Assembly: GCA_030522415.1 (NCBI GenBank)
Contig: CM060118.1
Coordinates: forward strand, 27,491,151-27,555,150
Reading direction: 5' to 3'
Length of the DNA: 64,000 bases
DNA from: Channallabes apus
Lineage: Eukaryota > Chordata > Actinopteri > Siluriformes > Clariidae
In this document: positions 47,848 through 58,959 of the stretch, piece by piece
Layout of the letters: each line of letters begins with the position of its first letter
Numbering within the stretch: the stretch's first letter is position 1
Made by a program: the position numbers and the translations under genes
The notes under the pieces: generated by a model
Seen by the model: the letters and a program-made list of their open reading frames with translations, nothing else
Database searches by the model: none
Told to the model about the DNA's origin: nothing

Positions 47848-48178
47848 AGTCAGCCACCAATTGTGCAAGTTCTCCCACTTAAAAAGATGAGAGAGGCCTG
47901 TAATTTTCATCATAGGTCTACCTCAATTATGAGAGACAAAATAAGAATTTTTAAAATTATTTATTTGCAAATTATGGTGGAAAATAAGTATTTGGTTAAT
48001 AAAAAAATTTAATCTCAATACTTTATTAGTTGGTCAAATGTTTTCTGAAAGTCTTCAAAAGGTTTTCACACACTGTTGCTGGTATTTTGTCCCATTCCTC
48101 CATGCAAATCTCCTCTAGAGTAGTGATGTTTTGGGGTTGTCGCTAGGCAACACAGAGTTTCAATTCCCTCCAAAGATT
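47848..48178 (-). mobile_element. Tc1-like transposon fragment
   Basis: The end cagccaccaattgtgcaagt and the downstream tcccattcctccatgcaaat and tagagtagtgatgttttggg are the terminal repeat and part of the transposase (minus strand) of a Tc1 family. It is truncated at about 48178. Confidence 0.75.
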
Positions 48179-48220
48179 TTTTTTAAGTTGGTGGAACTTT
48201 AAGGAAACAGTTACGGGAGT

Positions 48221-48237
48221 GGGGGGGGGGGGGGGGG
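48221..48237. repeat. Poly(G) run
   Basis: 17 consecutive G; a region likely to be hard to sequence correctly. Confidence 0.9.
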
Positions 48238-48755
48238 CTTAAAATATCAAACTTGTTCAGCTAACTTGAAAGTGTAATTTCTACAAACTCATAAATACCA
48301 AAAAGTTCTAAATACCCATCAAGGTTTATTATTTAAGTTAACAGGACTCAATATGTTTAATTACTTTGAGCATTAGGGTTTACAGTGAAAACATCACAAA
48401 AGTAAAGAAAAAAAAATCTTGGAAAAAGTCTTGCAAATTTAAAATTTCATTTTCAAGTATTAATTTTCAATGAATACCCTATAAAGGGGCAGCATTTGAC
48501 TTTTTAAATGCACAATAAACTATTACACTTTTTTAACTGTTCATCAGCTTCTTTATCCTGATTATATTACATCCTTAGATTTTAGGCAATGTTTTGCGTT
48601 TTCACAAAATTATTTTTGTGCATTCATGTAATTTTTCTAAACAGTTTATATATAATTATCAAAAGTTTTACTATTTTCAGCTTCCCCAAAAATAACTTTA
48701 CTGAATGTCTCCACAAATCCCAAAACTCCCAAGACCCAAATAATTTTAGTAGTGG

Positions 48756-48785
48756 TTTATTTTACAAATATATATTCCGTTTATT
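48756..48785 (-). terminator. noto: Two candidate noto polyadenylation signals
   Basis: AATAAA on the minus strand at 48780-48785 and 48756-48761, about 190-215 bases after the noto stop codon, a normal 3' UTR length. Confidence 0.6.
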
Positions 48786-48973
48786 TCATCCATACAAATG
48801 TGTACAAAAGAAAGAATTGTACTCTGATAAGAGCAATAGAAAGAAAGGTCTTAAATATATAACTATCTATTACTTAAATATATTGTATTTGTCTTTTTTT
48901 ATACAAAAGGCGGTACTACAAAGATGTAGCATTTAAAATATGTACAAAAAGCAGTGTTGGCTGGTAGCACTTT

Positions 48974-49174
48974 TCAGCCGTGCAGAGAGTCATCGATGTC
49001 AACATCAGAGTCCTCTGTGAAATCGTGCTCGTCCTCGTCTCCCTCATCCTCGCGGCCTTGAGATCCGGGGCTTTTCGGTGGAACAGCGAGTCCTAGTTTG
49101 GCAAGTTTGGCCTGCTGTTGCTCAAGACTCTGCTTTCTCCACTTGATACGCCTGTTCTGGAACCAAACTTTAAC
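48974..49174 (-). CDS. noto: noto exon 3
   Basis: No ATG occurs in it, so it is easy to miss. Acceptor TTCCAG|GTTAAA, then [20 protein letters not shown] (third helix), AKLAKLG and an acidic tail ending DDSLHG and TGA at 48974-48976. Confidence 0.93.
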   Translation of the reverse strand, partial: VKVWFQNRRIKWRKQSLEQQQAKLAKLGLAVPPKSPGSQGREDEGDEDEHDFTEDSDVDIDDSLHG

Positions 49175-49925
49175 CTGGAAAATGAAGAGCGTATTAGTAT
49201 ATTGATATATCTATTTAACGTATCTATTTTTTGTTTTTGAGCTAAAAAACATTGTGACGTTTTTGACGCATTATGTACCTGCGCCTCAGTGAGCTGGAGT
49301 GCGGATGCGAGCAGGAAGCGCTCTGATCCCACCATGTACTGCTGGCGCGCAAACTCCTTCTCCAAGCGGGACAGCTGCTCGTTGGTGAAACTGGTCCGCA
49401 TCCGCTTTGATTTTCCGCCTTTGTGCTTGTAGTGCGAGTGAACTCCGCCTTTTGATAGTGCGGCACCTGTAGAATGGCAAACAATTCTGTTTAGCTGTGT
49501 CACTGATAACCATGGTAAATTTTGGCTTAGATAATCAACACCGAAAATTATACAAATCCATGCTTACCTTGTGAGTAAACCGTTCCAGGACATGTTGTCT
49601 GGTATCCGTAGGGTGGACAGCAGTATACTGGATAGTTGGATTGTGTGTGCATCATAGCCGGGCTGTACAGGTAGTGAGGAAGTGGAGGACACATCTGTCC
49701 GGCGTGTAGAAAGAGACCTTGTGTGGTTGGCGCAGGGTTCAGTGAGCCCTGAAATAGGCTTGTCTTGGAGATTTCAGGGCTGTCGGGTTTAGCGAGAAGA
49801 GCGTCGATGGTGAACGATTTCCCCGCGCTGGGTTTTGCAGCATTGCTGTCATAGTCCGGGTGGAGAGTAACCTGTGGACGCACTGAAAATCCGTAGGGTC
49901 CGTGAGACCGAGCAGGGATCTGCAT
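48974..49925 (-). CDS. noto: Notochord homeobox (floating head type), three exons
   Basis: CDS joins 49568-49925, 49279-49466 and 48974-49174 (minus strand), 248 codons, close to fish Not proteins. Noto is a nuclear homeodomain repressor that keeps notochord fate in the axial mesoderm. The N-terminus MQIPARSHGPYGFSV and the motif KSFTIDALLAKPD (an Eh1-like repressor motif, about residues 36-48) are typical. The homeodomain runs KRMRTSFTNEQLSRLEKEFA, through RQQYMVGSERFLLASALQLT, to [14 protein letters not shown]; the tail is acidic (REDEGDEDEHDFTEDSDVD). Introns are only 101 and 104 bp, with GT-AG ends. The gene lies in the same orientation as emx1, 19 kb upstream of it. No damage seen. Confidence 0.94.
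49279..49466 (-). CDS. noto: noto exon 2
   Basis: 188 bp with acceptor TCTACAG|GT and donor CAG|GTACAT; it encodes AALSKGGVHSHYKHKGG and homeodomain helices 1-2 to LTEAQ. Confidence 0.94.
49568..49925 (-). CDS. noto: noto exon 1
   Basis: 119 codons plus one base, from ATG at 49925 to CAAG|GTAAGC. It holds the FTIDALLAKPD motif and a tyrosine- and proline-rich stretch. Confidence 0.93.
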
Positions 49926-50038
49926 GGTTTCCTTTCAAAATTAGAGCCAAAAGATGAAGCAGCAAGTTATCCGTGGCTCTCTGTTACTCAGGCTTCCGTG
50001 GAGAGGAGTGGAATGATAAGCAGGAGAGGCCACGGCTC

Positions 50039-50045
50039 ATTTATA
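50039..50045 (-). promoter_or_regulatory. noto: noto TATA box
   Basis: TATAAAT on the minus strand, about 115 bp upstream of the start codon, within GTGTATAAATGAG. A transcription start about 30 bp downstream would give a 5' UTR near 85 bp. Confidence 0.6.
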
Positions 50046-50059
50046 CACGCCCAGTAGTG

Positions 50060-50740
50060 CGAGGTGTCAACGACCCCCTTTCGCGCTTTTGTCTTTCAAA
50101 GCAGCAGATGAGTCAAACGAGCGGCGCTACAAGGGATCCAATTAACTGATGGAGTTGTAACAAGCTGAGATTGTCAAATATCCTAATGGCTCTTTCCACT
50201 CTGTGCCCCCGGAGGTAGCCCGGGAACACAGAAAAGGGGTCGTGAGATGAGGAGCGGGGGGTCCAGATTTAGTACAAATTCCTGCATGGCTGTGCGAGTC
50301 AGAAGCTCCCGGTGCAGCTGAGAGAGGCCATTGATGTTCTTAAATCATCTTACTTCGGCTCTCGGGAATCAAAGCGCGCCGCCAAATGCGCCACACAGCG
50401 GAACAAATACTCTCACATTCAGAGTTCAACAAGGAGAAAAAAAACATCAGAACCTTTTAATCAAAATTTAGTTCCGTTTCAATCCTGTTTCTCAATATAG
50501 CGAACTTGAATTTAACAGACAAACGAATTTCAGGCAAATACTGTTTTTATAAATGTTAAAATTCGCGTGACTCGTGAAAGAGCAGTGGCAGTGCATTATC
50601 TCAGTCTCAGTCTAAAGGTGTCAAATGAAAGTCGCGGGTAGTTCTGGGCCATCGCTACGTGTTCGTTCGTGTAAGCACGCTAAGCAGATCTCCTCCTTCG
50701 AGTTTATAACAGGTGAAAACACCTTTAGACGAGGTGTTTG
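50060..50740. promoter_or_regulatory. noto: T-box-like and TCF-like sites upstream of noto
   Basis: AGGTGTCA occurs at 50062-50069 and 50616-50623; AGGTGAAAACACCT, two T-box half-sites facing each other, at 50711-50724; AGGTGTTT at 50732-50739. A TCF/LEF-like GCTTTGAAA is on the minus strand at 50094-50102. Brachyury-type T-box factors and Wnt act in notochord formation, so these are plausible noto inputs, but this is inference. Confidence 0.4.
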
Positions 50741-52250
50741 TTTTGCAGTTTTGCAATGGCCTCTTTCGGTAGATTTGCCTGCATGGGCGTCAGTTTCCTC
50801 GCGGCGGCCGCGCTGATGTTTCTAGCTGGGTAAATCCGGTGAGAGTCCTAATCCGGGATCTGATTTCTTAATAATGTCTAAAATATACTAAGTAAATGAC
50901 TAATATGAATAATTTGGACCTGTGTGTGCGGAGGTGTAAGTGCACAAAAATGAGTGTTGCATAGCCCGAAGGACATTCTTATTGCTGATTGTCAATTAGG
51001 AGATGAAACGCGGTAGATGAAAAGCACCGGTTTCACTAAAGAAAGTGATTCTCTTTCTTACACCGCGTTAGTACAAACAGTGCGTCTCTGTAAACCGAGG
51101 ATTATAGCCAGCTCTGCAAACTCTTCGGGCTCATTGGTGTGAGCTTGAAGCACTCGAATGGACTCGCTAAAACGCACTCAAACACGGCTCTGCCTTTGAC
51201 GTGAACGTTTTCTAATTACAGCACAGCGCCTGACACCAACGCGCTTAATGAAGCAGGTAAACAGCAGCCGAAAGCACATCTGTGTGCGCGCCTCTGCACT
51301 GCCGCTGGTGCACGACCCTGTTAAGGCTTCCTAACGAGTTTTCCGGAAAGTTATGGGAGACAGGAATCAAGCGGAGAGAGGCGGTAGTTACATAATACCG
51401 TTTCGTTCTCACTTCACCCTCATTAAGCACACAATCACTTTCATTCTCACAGACTGACAACACTAGATATTGTCGGCCTTTAAACAAGAAACAGATGTGT
51501 TTCAGTTATTTTCTGCATCATATTGCACTGATCAGTAGCTTATCCACATCTAATCTGTTTGATAATTTGTTCTGTTTCTCTGTCTTACACTGCAAATATT
51601 ATGCAGTACTCATTAGGGCAACTTGTTTAACTTAGAAAAATGTCCTCAGTTGACTATAGTGAATAAAATAAATAAAAGGTCAAGTTGATCTGACCACCCA
51701 AAATCAAGGCTAAGTCTGAATTTGTGTATTGGACCCAGACAAAGAATAAACTGAGGTCTCAGAGGCCTTTTCATAGTCATTGGAGAGCTGTCCCTCCTAC
51801 AATACATCTCTATTGTAAAAATCTTAAACTCACTAAAATGCACATACAGTGCCCACCAATAACAAATACCCACCTATTTTGTACAAGTTTCCCTTTGTGG
51901 CATTTTCCAAGTTGTTCATATGTATAGTTAATAAACTAAGGTGTACCATAAATCCACATGTGCATATGGAAGGAAGAATAGTAAACAATTTTTATTTTTT
52001 ATTTTTTTTAGTCTGACAATTTGAGGAAAATAGGAATAATAGTCAGTAGCAGAAATACAAGCTAGTTCTTTCATTTCACACATTATCCAAGGTCAATATA
52101 TCATTCTTTTTGCTTTGTGATCTAGTTCATGAACATTCTGATTATCATCATCATCATTATTACTGAGGTGAAAATGGACCAGTATTCTCACCTAAACTTC
52201 AACAGACATCATACCATCTTTTTCAGGTTCCTTAATGTGTGCACTAAGCA
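50741..52250. other. noto upstream intergenic sequence
   Basis: GC-richer to about 51300, then AT-rich; no gene seen. Confidence 0.4.
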
Positions 52251-52470
52251 ACTACAGTGAACATGAATGGGCCATCTCATTGAAGAGGCTCATTCTTTTT
52301 GCTTTTGCAATGTCCCAGAGTGCCAGGGGCATTGAGGCGAAACAATAATGAGTCATTGGCCCTTTTCTCTTGCCTTGACTGTTGAAAGTGGTTTGGGTGG
52401 ATGACCTGGTAAACCACGTCTGGCTCCAATACACACCTGATCTCAATCAAGGAAAACCAGAAGCCACAGA
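52251..52470. promoter_or_regulatory. Candidate conserved non-coding element 2.4 kb upstream of noto
   Basis: A block with balanced composition, no repeat signature and words such as caataatgagtcattggccc and gaatgggccatctcattg stands out in AT-rich surroundings. A short minus-strand frame covers it but shows no known domain. Conservation is untested. Confidence 0.3.
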
Positions 52471-52589
52471 TGGTTGTTGGGCAATAGTTTAAGTATAAAA
52501 CTGACCTGGGAGAAAGCATTCAATTATAAAATATATATTAATTATCCAATCTATCACCAATTAATAGTTATTGTTGAAGCATATTAGAT

Positions 52590-52640
52590 ACAAATTTCCC
52601 ACTTGTGGGACTAATAAAGGTTTATCTTATCTTATCTTAT
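52590..52640 (+). repeat. Possible LINE 3' tail with TTATC repeats
   Basis: ttgtgggactaataaagg followed by tttatcttatcttatcttat resembles the 3' end of a fish non-LTR element; no coding part is left. Confidence 0.4.
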
Positions 52641-52745
52641 ACATTATATATTTTTTTCAACAAAGACCGCTGTGTCAGTAATACACCTTTCCAAAAGGAC
52701 AAACTTTTTTTTTGTGTTCTATAGGTTACTCCTGTTCAAAGCAAA

Positions 52746-52825
52746 AACTTGTATACGTGTATATGTAATCTGTAAGTGCATATGTACATCTGTAAGTATA
52801 TATGTAATCTGTAAGTGTATATGTT
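52746..52825. repeat. Short minisatellite, about 20-bp unit
   Basis: Four imperfect units built on atctgtaagtgtatatgta. Confidence 0.75.
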
Positions 52826-55769
52826 TATTTATACAAAATATCTAGATGGCACTTGCCCTGATTTATTACAATGATATTTCGAATAGGGCGCCTTTTAAAT
52901 AATACAAGTTATCAATAATTAACTAGCCTCTGAGTATAATAGAGTTCGATGAAAAATAAAGACATTAACGAGTTATATGCAAAAGGAGTTTAGAATGCTA
53001 AGAACTCATAATTATTTGAAGAACCACTAAGTATTTTTAGTGGGCAATCCATGCAAATATGATAATTACTATAAAATAACACAAAATTAATTCAGATGTT
53101 TCTTCATGTCCTTCACTTATATTTCAATGTTAGCATAAAAATGTATGATGTTTTAACATTTGCCCACATTGTCCTCTACTATAAATGAAAACATAATGCA
53201 AATTGATTCATTTATCTGAAGGTTGTTTCTGCCCTGAGATATTTTAAAATTTCAACACAGACATCAAATCAGGAATACTGGACTTGTCCAATACTTTTTG
53301 AAAACTGGTAGAAGTCAAAGTCAAATCTTACTCTTTGCCGCCTTTTACAAAATTTACAAAAGATTTGTTTTGGAGACTACAAACACGCAGAAAAGTGTAT
53401 TTCCCCTCTAGATGGATAAAACAAGCTGATGTAGACTGGTGGACTGATGATAAAGGCACAAAACATGTTCATGCATGTTTTTCTTGCTTATGGTAAAACT
53501 GATTAGTGAAAATCATGTATAAAATAACCAAGTGTGTATTCAGGCTGTCTAACACAGTATGACCACACCTTGTTCTTCTTGGTGGTCCAACTGTTGAATC
53601 AGAGTTTCTCTTGTAGCACTAAGCATGATCCATGCATCTTGAGGACTGCATGCTCTAAAACCTCTCTCACACTTGTTCTCTAGGTGTGACTAATGCTTCA
53701 TTACCCTACAGATCCATTGTTCAGTGCCCATCGTAGGTGGAATAATACAGAGTAGAACGTACATAATATAGCATCTAATAGGTTTAATTCTTTTTTTTTT
53801 CACTTTAAGTAATGACTTTAAATATGACACTTAATATTAGAATTAAACATATCAAGTGGGTAGTAGTTCCACTTAAACATCATGAAATTTAACACAATAC
53901 AATTCTGTTTGTAGACATGCACTTTTACATATAGATTATAATACAGGGTGAGCATAAAATCTTTCCTTGATTTCAAACATATATTACACAAAACCTATGC
54001 TAAGTACGAACATATGCTTTACTGTAAACCGTATTTTTACACAAAGTTTTTTTTCTTTATGTTATTCAACAGATGATTGAACATACTTGTATTATAAGAA
54101 TTAATTATTTGGTCTTTTTCCAAAATTGTTTGGAATAAATAATCAGCATTATAGAAATATGTAGATTAACGTATATAAATAATTTATTGCACTAACCACA
54201 AAAACACAACTTTCTCAGCTTTGTGTTACAATAGTATCTGACACTTTCACTGAAAGTATTACAGTGTGCTAGGACAATGTGAGAAAGTCACACAATGCAC
54301 AGAGAGTGTGATGTGTAGTGAAATCTCATAAAACCGATCATGGAATATGTAATGTAGCCCTATTTCTCAAGTGCCACTATGCAGGTGGTCCAAAAGCAGA
54401 GGGGGGCTTTATATGGGGGTGTTTTAGAGGCCTAGAGGTACTATAAGGGGTATTTGAGAAAGTTATGCATGGAGACACCCTTTAATGGAGGTGAGAAGTG
54501 GTGGGTTGGACTTTGACACTTCATCAGTGTTTACACTTCCTGTAAGTTTACAGGCATCTGAGAGAAAGAAAAGAGGGAGAACAGAGTGCATCTGGTACTG
54601 AAGGCTGCAATAATCTATAATGATTCCTATGATTTAGCTTTAAAGTTCTCTGCAGATGTTGCATAAGCAACACAAAATTTACATAATTTAATAAATGTTA
54701 GGCTGACTAGTTTTTGCAATGTCAGCTTGATCTTTTATAAGGTCAAAGTAATTTATTAATAAATTCTTGTCAATATTGACTTTTTAAATTTGTGTTTGGT
54801 GTCCATAAATTAATCTGCATGTCAGGGGAAATATAATGATACCTGTATTTTCAATATGGTTTTGATAATTAAATTATTAATCTATACATTATTCTGTTAA
54901 CACAGTGTACGCTAAAACAGAGTTTACTAAACTTGATTTTTGGATGACTAGTTGTACATAAAATAGAGGTAATTTTTGATAATTCTATTCTTTGTTCAGA
55001 GTCAACAATGTCATAATTATGTTGAGTTTTACGGGGTTTTCCTCTGAAGCTACAGAGGAAATCTACATCAAACGCCTGCATCCATAGAGATGTCACAAAT
55101 AAACACAAGTTCCTGGGAGGAATGCGTTCATGAGTTTTTAAATGGAGCATGTCCTGTGGCCATTGGGGGCGCTATTTCAGACATTACAGGTTGGCGGTTT
55201 CCCTGAACTCTGTGAGATTATTTTTTAACTTTTACCACTTCAGTGACATTATAGTGGGAAATTTATGATTAAAAAAAATTTTTTTTAAAGACGTGTTCAA
55301 ATAAGTCTGTCACAGTCATTATTTTATTATTATTGTGACAGAGTACACAGTACCTTAGTGGCAGTGGCGGTGCACTGAATTGCTATTGCCAACATTAACA
55401 TAAACAATGGAAATACTTGCAACACTTTTGTTGCAAAGCATAACTTTGGAGTTAAATTTAATTAGTTCTCATGTTGTATACACTGCTGAAAAAACAATAG
55501 AACCCTGCCCAAAAATAATAGAAAATGTAATGGATTTAATGATTATAATGGGAATTGTATTGGTCTTAATGGTAAGTATAACAATGTCTGCTGGTATATG
55601 ATGGATTGATTCTATTGGTGGGTGGGATGGTAAATCCTATTGGAAAATTGCCCAAAACACAGTACAATAAGGAATTTTGTAATAATTTCACTGGAAAAAG
55701 TTAATGGTTCATAATGGTATTTAATAGAAACCATCAGAATTTCTGTGATGGTTTGTATATTAGGCTTTT

Positions 55770-55804
<35 letters not shown>

Positions 55805-56309
55805 AGAAAGTTAAGCAAGCATCATAAGCAAGAAGGCTAACAAACATAAGAGTTAACATTATACCACTAATTAACATAATGACATGAATACCTTAATCAT
55901 ACAGAGAGAACATTGTTGCATACCTTTATCTTTTGCCCGTTTTTCCTCATCTTCTTTTCTTTTTTTTCCTAAATTGGGCACCTGACAGCTTTGGCCTGTT
56001 TCTCTCCATCGCTGTGTTTATTTTATAATTGCTGTCGCTCACGAGAAGTCAAGACTAAACCAATTCACCTCCACATCATAATAATTTTTTATTACCTATT
56101 TTACCTATTTATTACCTAATTTCACACAATTAAATAAATGAAAAATTTCAAATTATTGGTCTGTGTGTATAATATTTTGAATGAAATGTGCGTTATTTGT
56201 AAGAAAGTCAGGTGTCACTGACATAATTTAGCCCCCCTCCTTGTCCGCTTCATTTGGGAGAGGTGAACTGTACCCCCCCCCCCCATGTGTCATGAAAAAA
56301 TGCCGCCCC
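52826..56309. other. Unassigned sequence
   Basis: No gene recognised. (TG)n at 55771-55802 and a short poly(C) near 56273. The part 55470-55750 may be an old repeat but could not be classed. Confidence 0.35.
55771..55802. repeat. (TG)n microsatellite
   Basis: Perfect TG run. Confidence 0.95.
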
Positions 56310-56432
56310 ACACAGTGGTTAGTGGTTACCACAGTTGCCACGCATCTCTGGAGTTGGGTGTTCATTGTAGGCTGACTGGCAGTTACAAATTGTCCATAGT
56401 GTAATTTGGTGTGTTTGTGCCCTGGGATGGCA
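56310..56432 (+). repeat. Old SINE family A relic
   Basis: gtggttaccacagttgccacgc is the head, and ttacaaattgtccatagtgt with gccctgggatgg the 3' part, of a strongly diverged copy with the core deleted. Confidence 0.6.
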
Positions 56433-56620
56433 GTACAGAAAAGGGATGGATGTATTGGTGAATAACAGAGGGCAACGTTTGATCCTGGGCTTGAGGTATT
56501 GCCTGTGTGGAGTTTGTGTACATATTACCCATGTGAATGTATGGATTTTCTTCAAGTCCCTATCGTAAATACTAAGCAGAAATAAATTACTGAAAGTAAG
56601 TGGGAATGTATTGACATAAG

Positions 56621-56688
56621 CCAATCAGGTGGATTATGTATTTTTCCAGTATTAAAGGGTTTGAACTCCTAATTCTACATTTTACATG
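56621..56688. repeat. 68-bp direct repeat, copy 1
   Basis: From ccaatcaggtggattatgta to attctacattttacatg; identical to 57357-57424 except at one base. Confidence 0.95.
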
Positions 56689-56759
56689 AAACTAAAACCA
56701 TTAAATATGAATGATTTGAAACAGCAATGCCAATTCTTGTTTTTTCCCCCCCATTTACA

Positions 56760-57340
56760 GTATTTAACTTCAGGAGGTAAAATGAATGCTCAATTGGGTT
56801 AAAGTCTCGTTACTGATTTGGCCAGTCTAAAAACCTTCCACTTTCCCTCCTAACAAAGAAGTTTTTGTGTTGGTAGTTTGTTTTACATCATTATCTTGTT
56901 GCATGATGATGTTCCTCCTAATTAGATTGGAAAATTATTGTACCATGCTGTAAAGTTACAGTAGACTTCTGAATTCATTCTTGCTTTACCATCACCAATA
57001 AATATTAGTGAGCTAGTTCTAAAGGCAGCTGCGCCAGATCAATCCATAACATTCCACCTTCACAATGCTTGGTTTTGTATCATAAGGAGGTCCTCTGGGC
57101 AACAAGATTTATCTGTCAGTCATGTTCCAATATTTTTTGATCAATTCTCAAATCTTAACTCAGGTTAAGAATTCTAAAATACTTTTGATCTCACACCTAA
57201 ATGTCTTTGGTGTATTTGAAAAGAAATGGCCTTGCTCTTCTAATGTTTTAAAGGGGACCACAGAAAAGGTCAAAGACTGAATGTACTTTAACAGGGTTTG
57301 CTGTATTTGCTTTAATAATTATTATTCTTAACCTCTGTGA
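56760..57340 (-). mobile_element. Tc/mariner-type transposase relic
   Basis: Words such as ctgatttggccagtct, cattatcttgttgcatgatg and tagacttctgaattcatt correspond, on the minus strand, to catalytic-domain text of a Tc1/mariner-like element. Heavily decayed, no open frame. Confidence 0.5.
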
Positions 57341-57356
57341 GCTGACACAGACCGAG

Positions 57357-57424
57357 CCAATCAGATGGATTATGTATTTTTCCAGTATTAAAGGGTTTGA
57401 ACTCCTAATTCTACATTTTACATG
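57357..57424. repeat. 68-bp direct repeat, copy 2
   Basis: Second copy of 56621-56688, same orientation. Confidence 0.95.
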
Positions 57425-58656
57425 CTTAAAATTCACAAACATTGATATATAAGAAAGTTAAGTGTATCCACAATTAGAAAACAGCATAAAATTATGTGTA
57501 TAAGATTTACCTCAACTGGATGATAATTTACAAATTAGAATATTGTTTTTTTTAACTGCTCATAATAATAAACAGTAAATAATATCAAGAAGAAATGATT
57601 TAACAATCACCAGGGCTTCTGCATGCAGAACATGTCAACAGTCAAATGATGCTGGTATGTCGTTAGATTTTCAGACCTACTGCGCCATCTGCTGGCCTGA
57701 CTCATGATACAGCAGCCATTGTCTCTGACAAACATGGAGGTCTGTTTGATATTCCTATCTGTTTGATTTATTTTTCAAAAGGAATTTCAAATTGCATTTC
57801 CCATATGTGGACGCAGAAAGTGTGACAAACTTCAAATGCAATTGCAAACTTTGCATTACAGTTTTCTGTTTCGCCTTCGCGAACGCGCAATGACTGCCAA
57901 ATTTCAAATGAAAAAACAAAGTCCATTTGCATTTGCCATGTCTTTCAAGTCATGAGCCTGTCATATGTAAACAGCAAAATCAGTTACCACGTTTGCTTTT
58001 TCACTTTCTCTGCGTCGCGCATGTAGCCTGCCAACCTATTATAATAATGATAATAATAAATATACAAATAAATAAGTAATAAGACTATTATCCAGAAAAT
58101 TACACTGAGAAAAATTATTTCATACTGATATTGTCTAGAAGAGTTTAATAACAAACAAAATATGTAATCCCATTTTCGGAACAGTGACTATAGATTGATT
58201 TAATGAAATATTCGGCATTTTAATGGTTCTAATTGTAGTCCTGTAATTGTAAAAATATTTGCAGCTTTACAATACCTGTTTCCTAATATGTATTCCCTAG
58301 GTGGTATTTTTGCAACTATTTCATCAGTCAACAATGTTGCAGCAGTGCAATACATAAAATCATGAAGGTATGGCCCAGCAACTTCAAGTAATATCCACAT
58401 CAACTGTCAAAATGGGAAAGAGCATGATTTTGAGAATGACACAGTGGTGCCAGAGACTGGATGGTTTGAGCTCATCTCTTGGGATTTTGACATTCAACAG
58501 TCTCAAGAGTTTATTCATAATAGTGCAATTAAAACTAATTTTTAAAAAATTTTTCAAATTTTGAAAATTATAATTCTAATTAGCCTAAAATATTGACTGA
58601 TAATGAAAAATTGAAATAAATTTATACATAAAATAAGGATCACTTAATCACAAAAT
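57425..58656. other. Unassigned sequence with a CTCF-like word
   Basis: No gene. Minus-strand CCAGCAGATGGCGC at 57682-57695 fits the vertebrate CTCF core motif. Confidence 0.35.
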
Positions 58657-58728
58657 CACTCATCGTCTATACTGCTTAATCCTACAGTATGTGGGTCACG
58701 AGGAGCCTGGAGCCTATCCCAGGAGACT
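58657..58728 (-). repeat. SINE family A, 3' fragment, inverted
   Basis: Minus-strand cctgggataggctccaggct followed by a taagcagtatag-like end. Confidence 0.6.
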
Positions 58729-58959
58729 GACTACATTGGTCAGAACTTACTCTTTCAATGATGTCTTTACTGGTTTACAAAAGTTTATCAAACTTTGCCA
58801 CTGTATATGCCTGAAGTTAAAGCACCATAGGGGAAATAAAAATGTTTAGTAGAAATTAAGTTATGAGCAGTTTAGTGCCAGATTATAAATTTTATGTTTA
58901 GACAGTGTACTATGGGTGCAACTTAAATCAACCATTAGATTATAAACTAAACTGTTTAT

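Larger units (their letters stand above)
46169..48387. mobile_element. Composite repeat with CACTG-type ends
   Basis: The left end cactgtaaacccgaataa (46169) and the right end gggtttacagtg (48376-48387) are inverted, as in CACTA/EnSpm-type elements; the bases outside (aca, aaa) agree at two of three. The arms are about 220 bp each. Between them lie a SINE, an unknown interspersed repeat and a Tc1 fragment, so it is a nest rather than one element. Confidence 0.5.

Noticed and set aside
49242..49513. Two other minus-strand frames over noto exon 2
   Set aside because: They are shifted readings of the same exon and lack homeodomain sequence.
52252..52519. Minus-strand frame MRSGVYWSQTWFTRSS as an exon of a missing neighbour such as smyd5
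   Set aside because: I could not match it to any protein block; it is kept only as a possible non-coding element.
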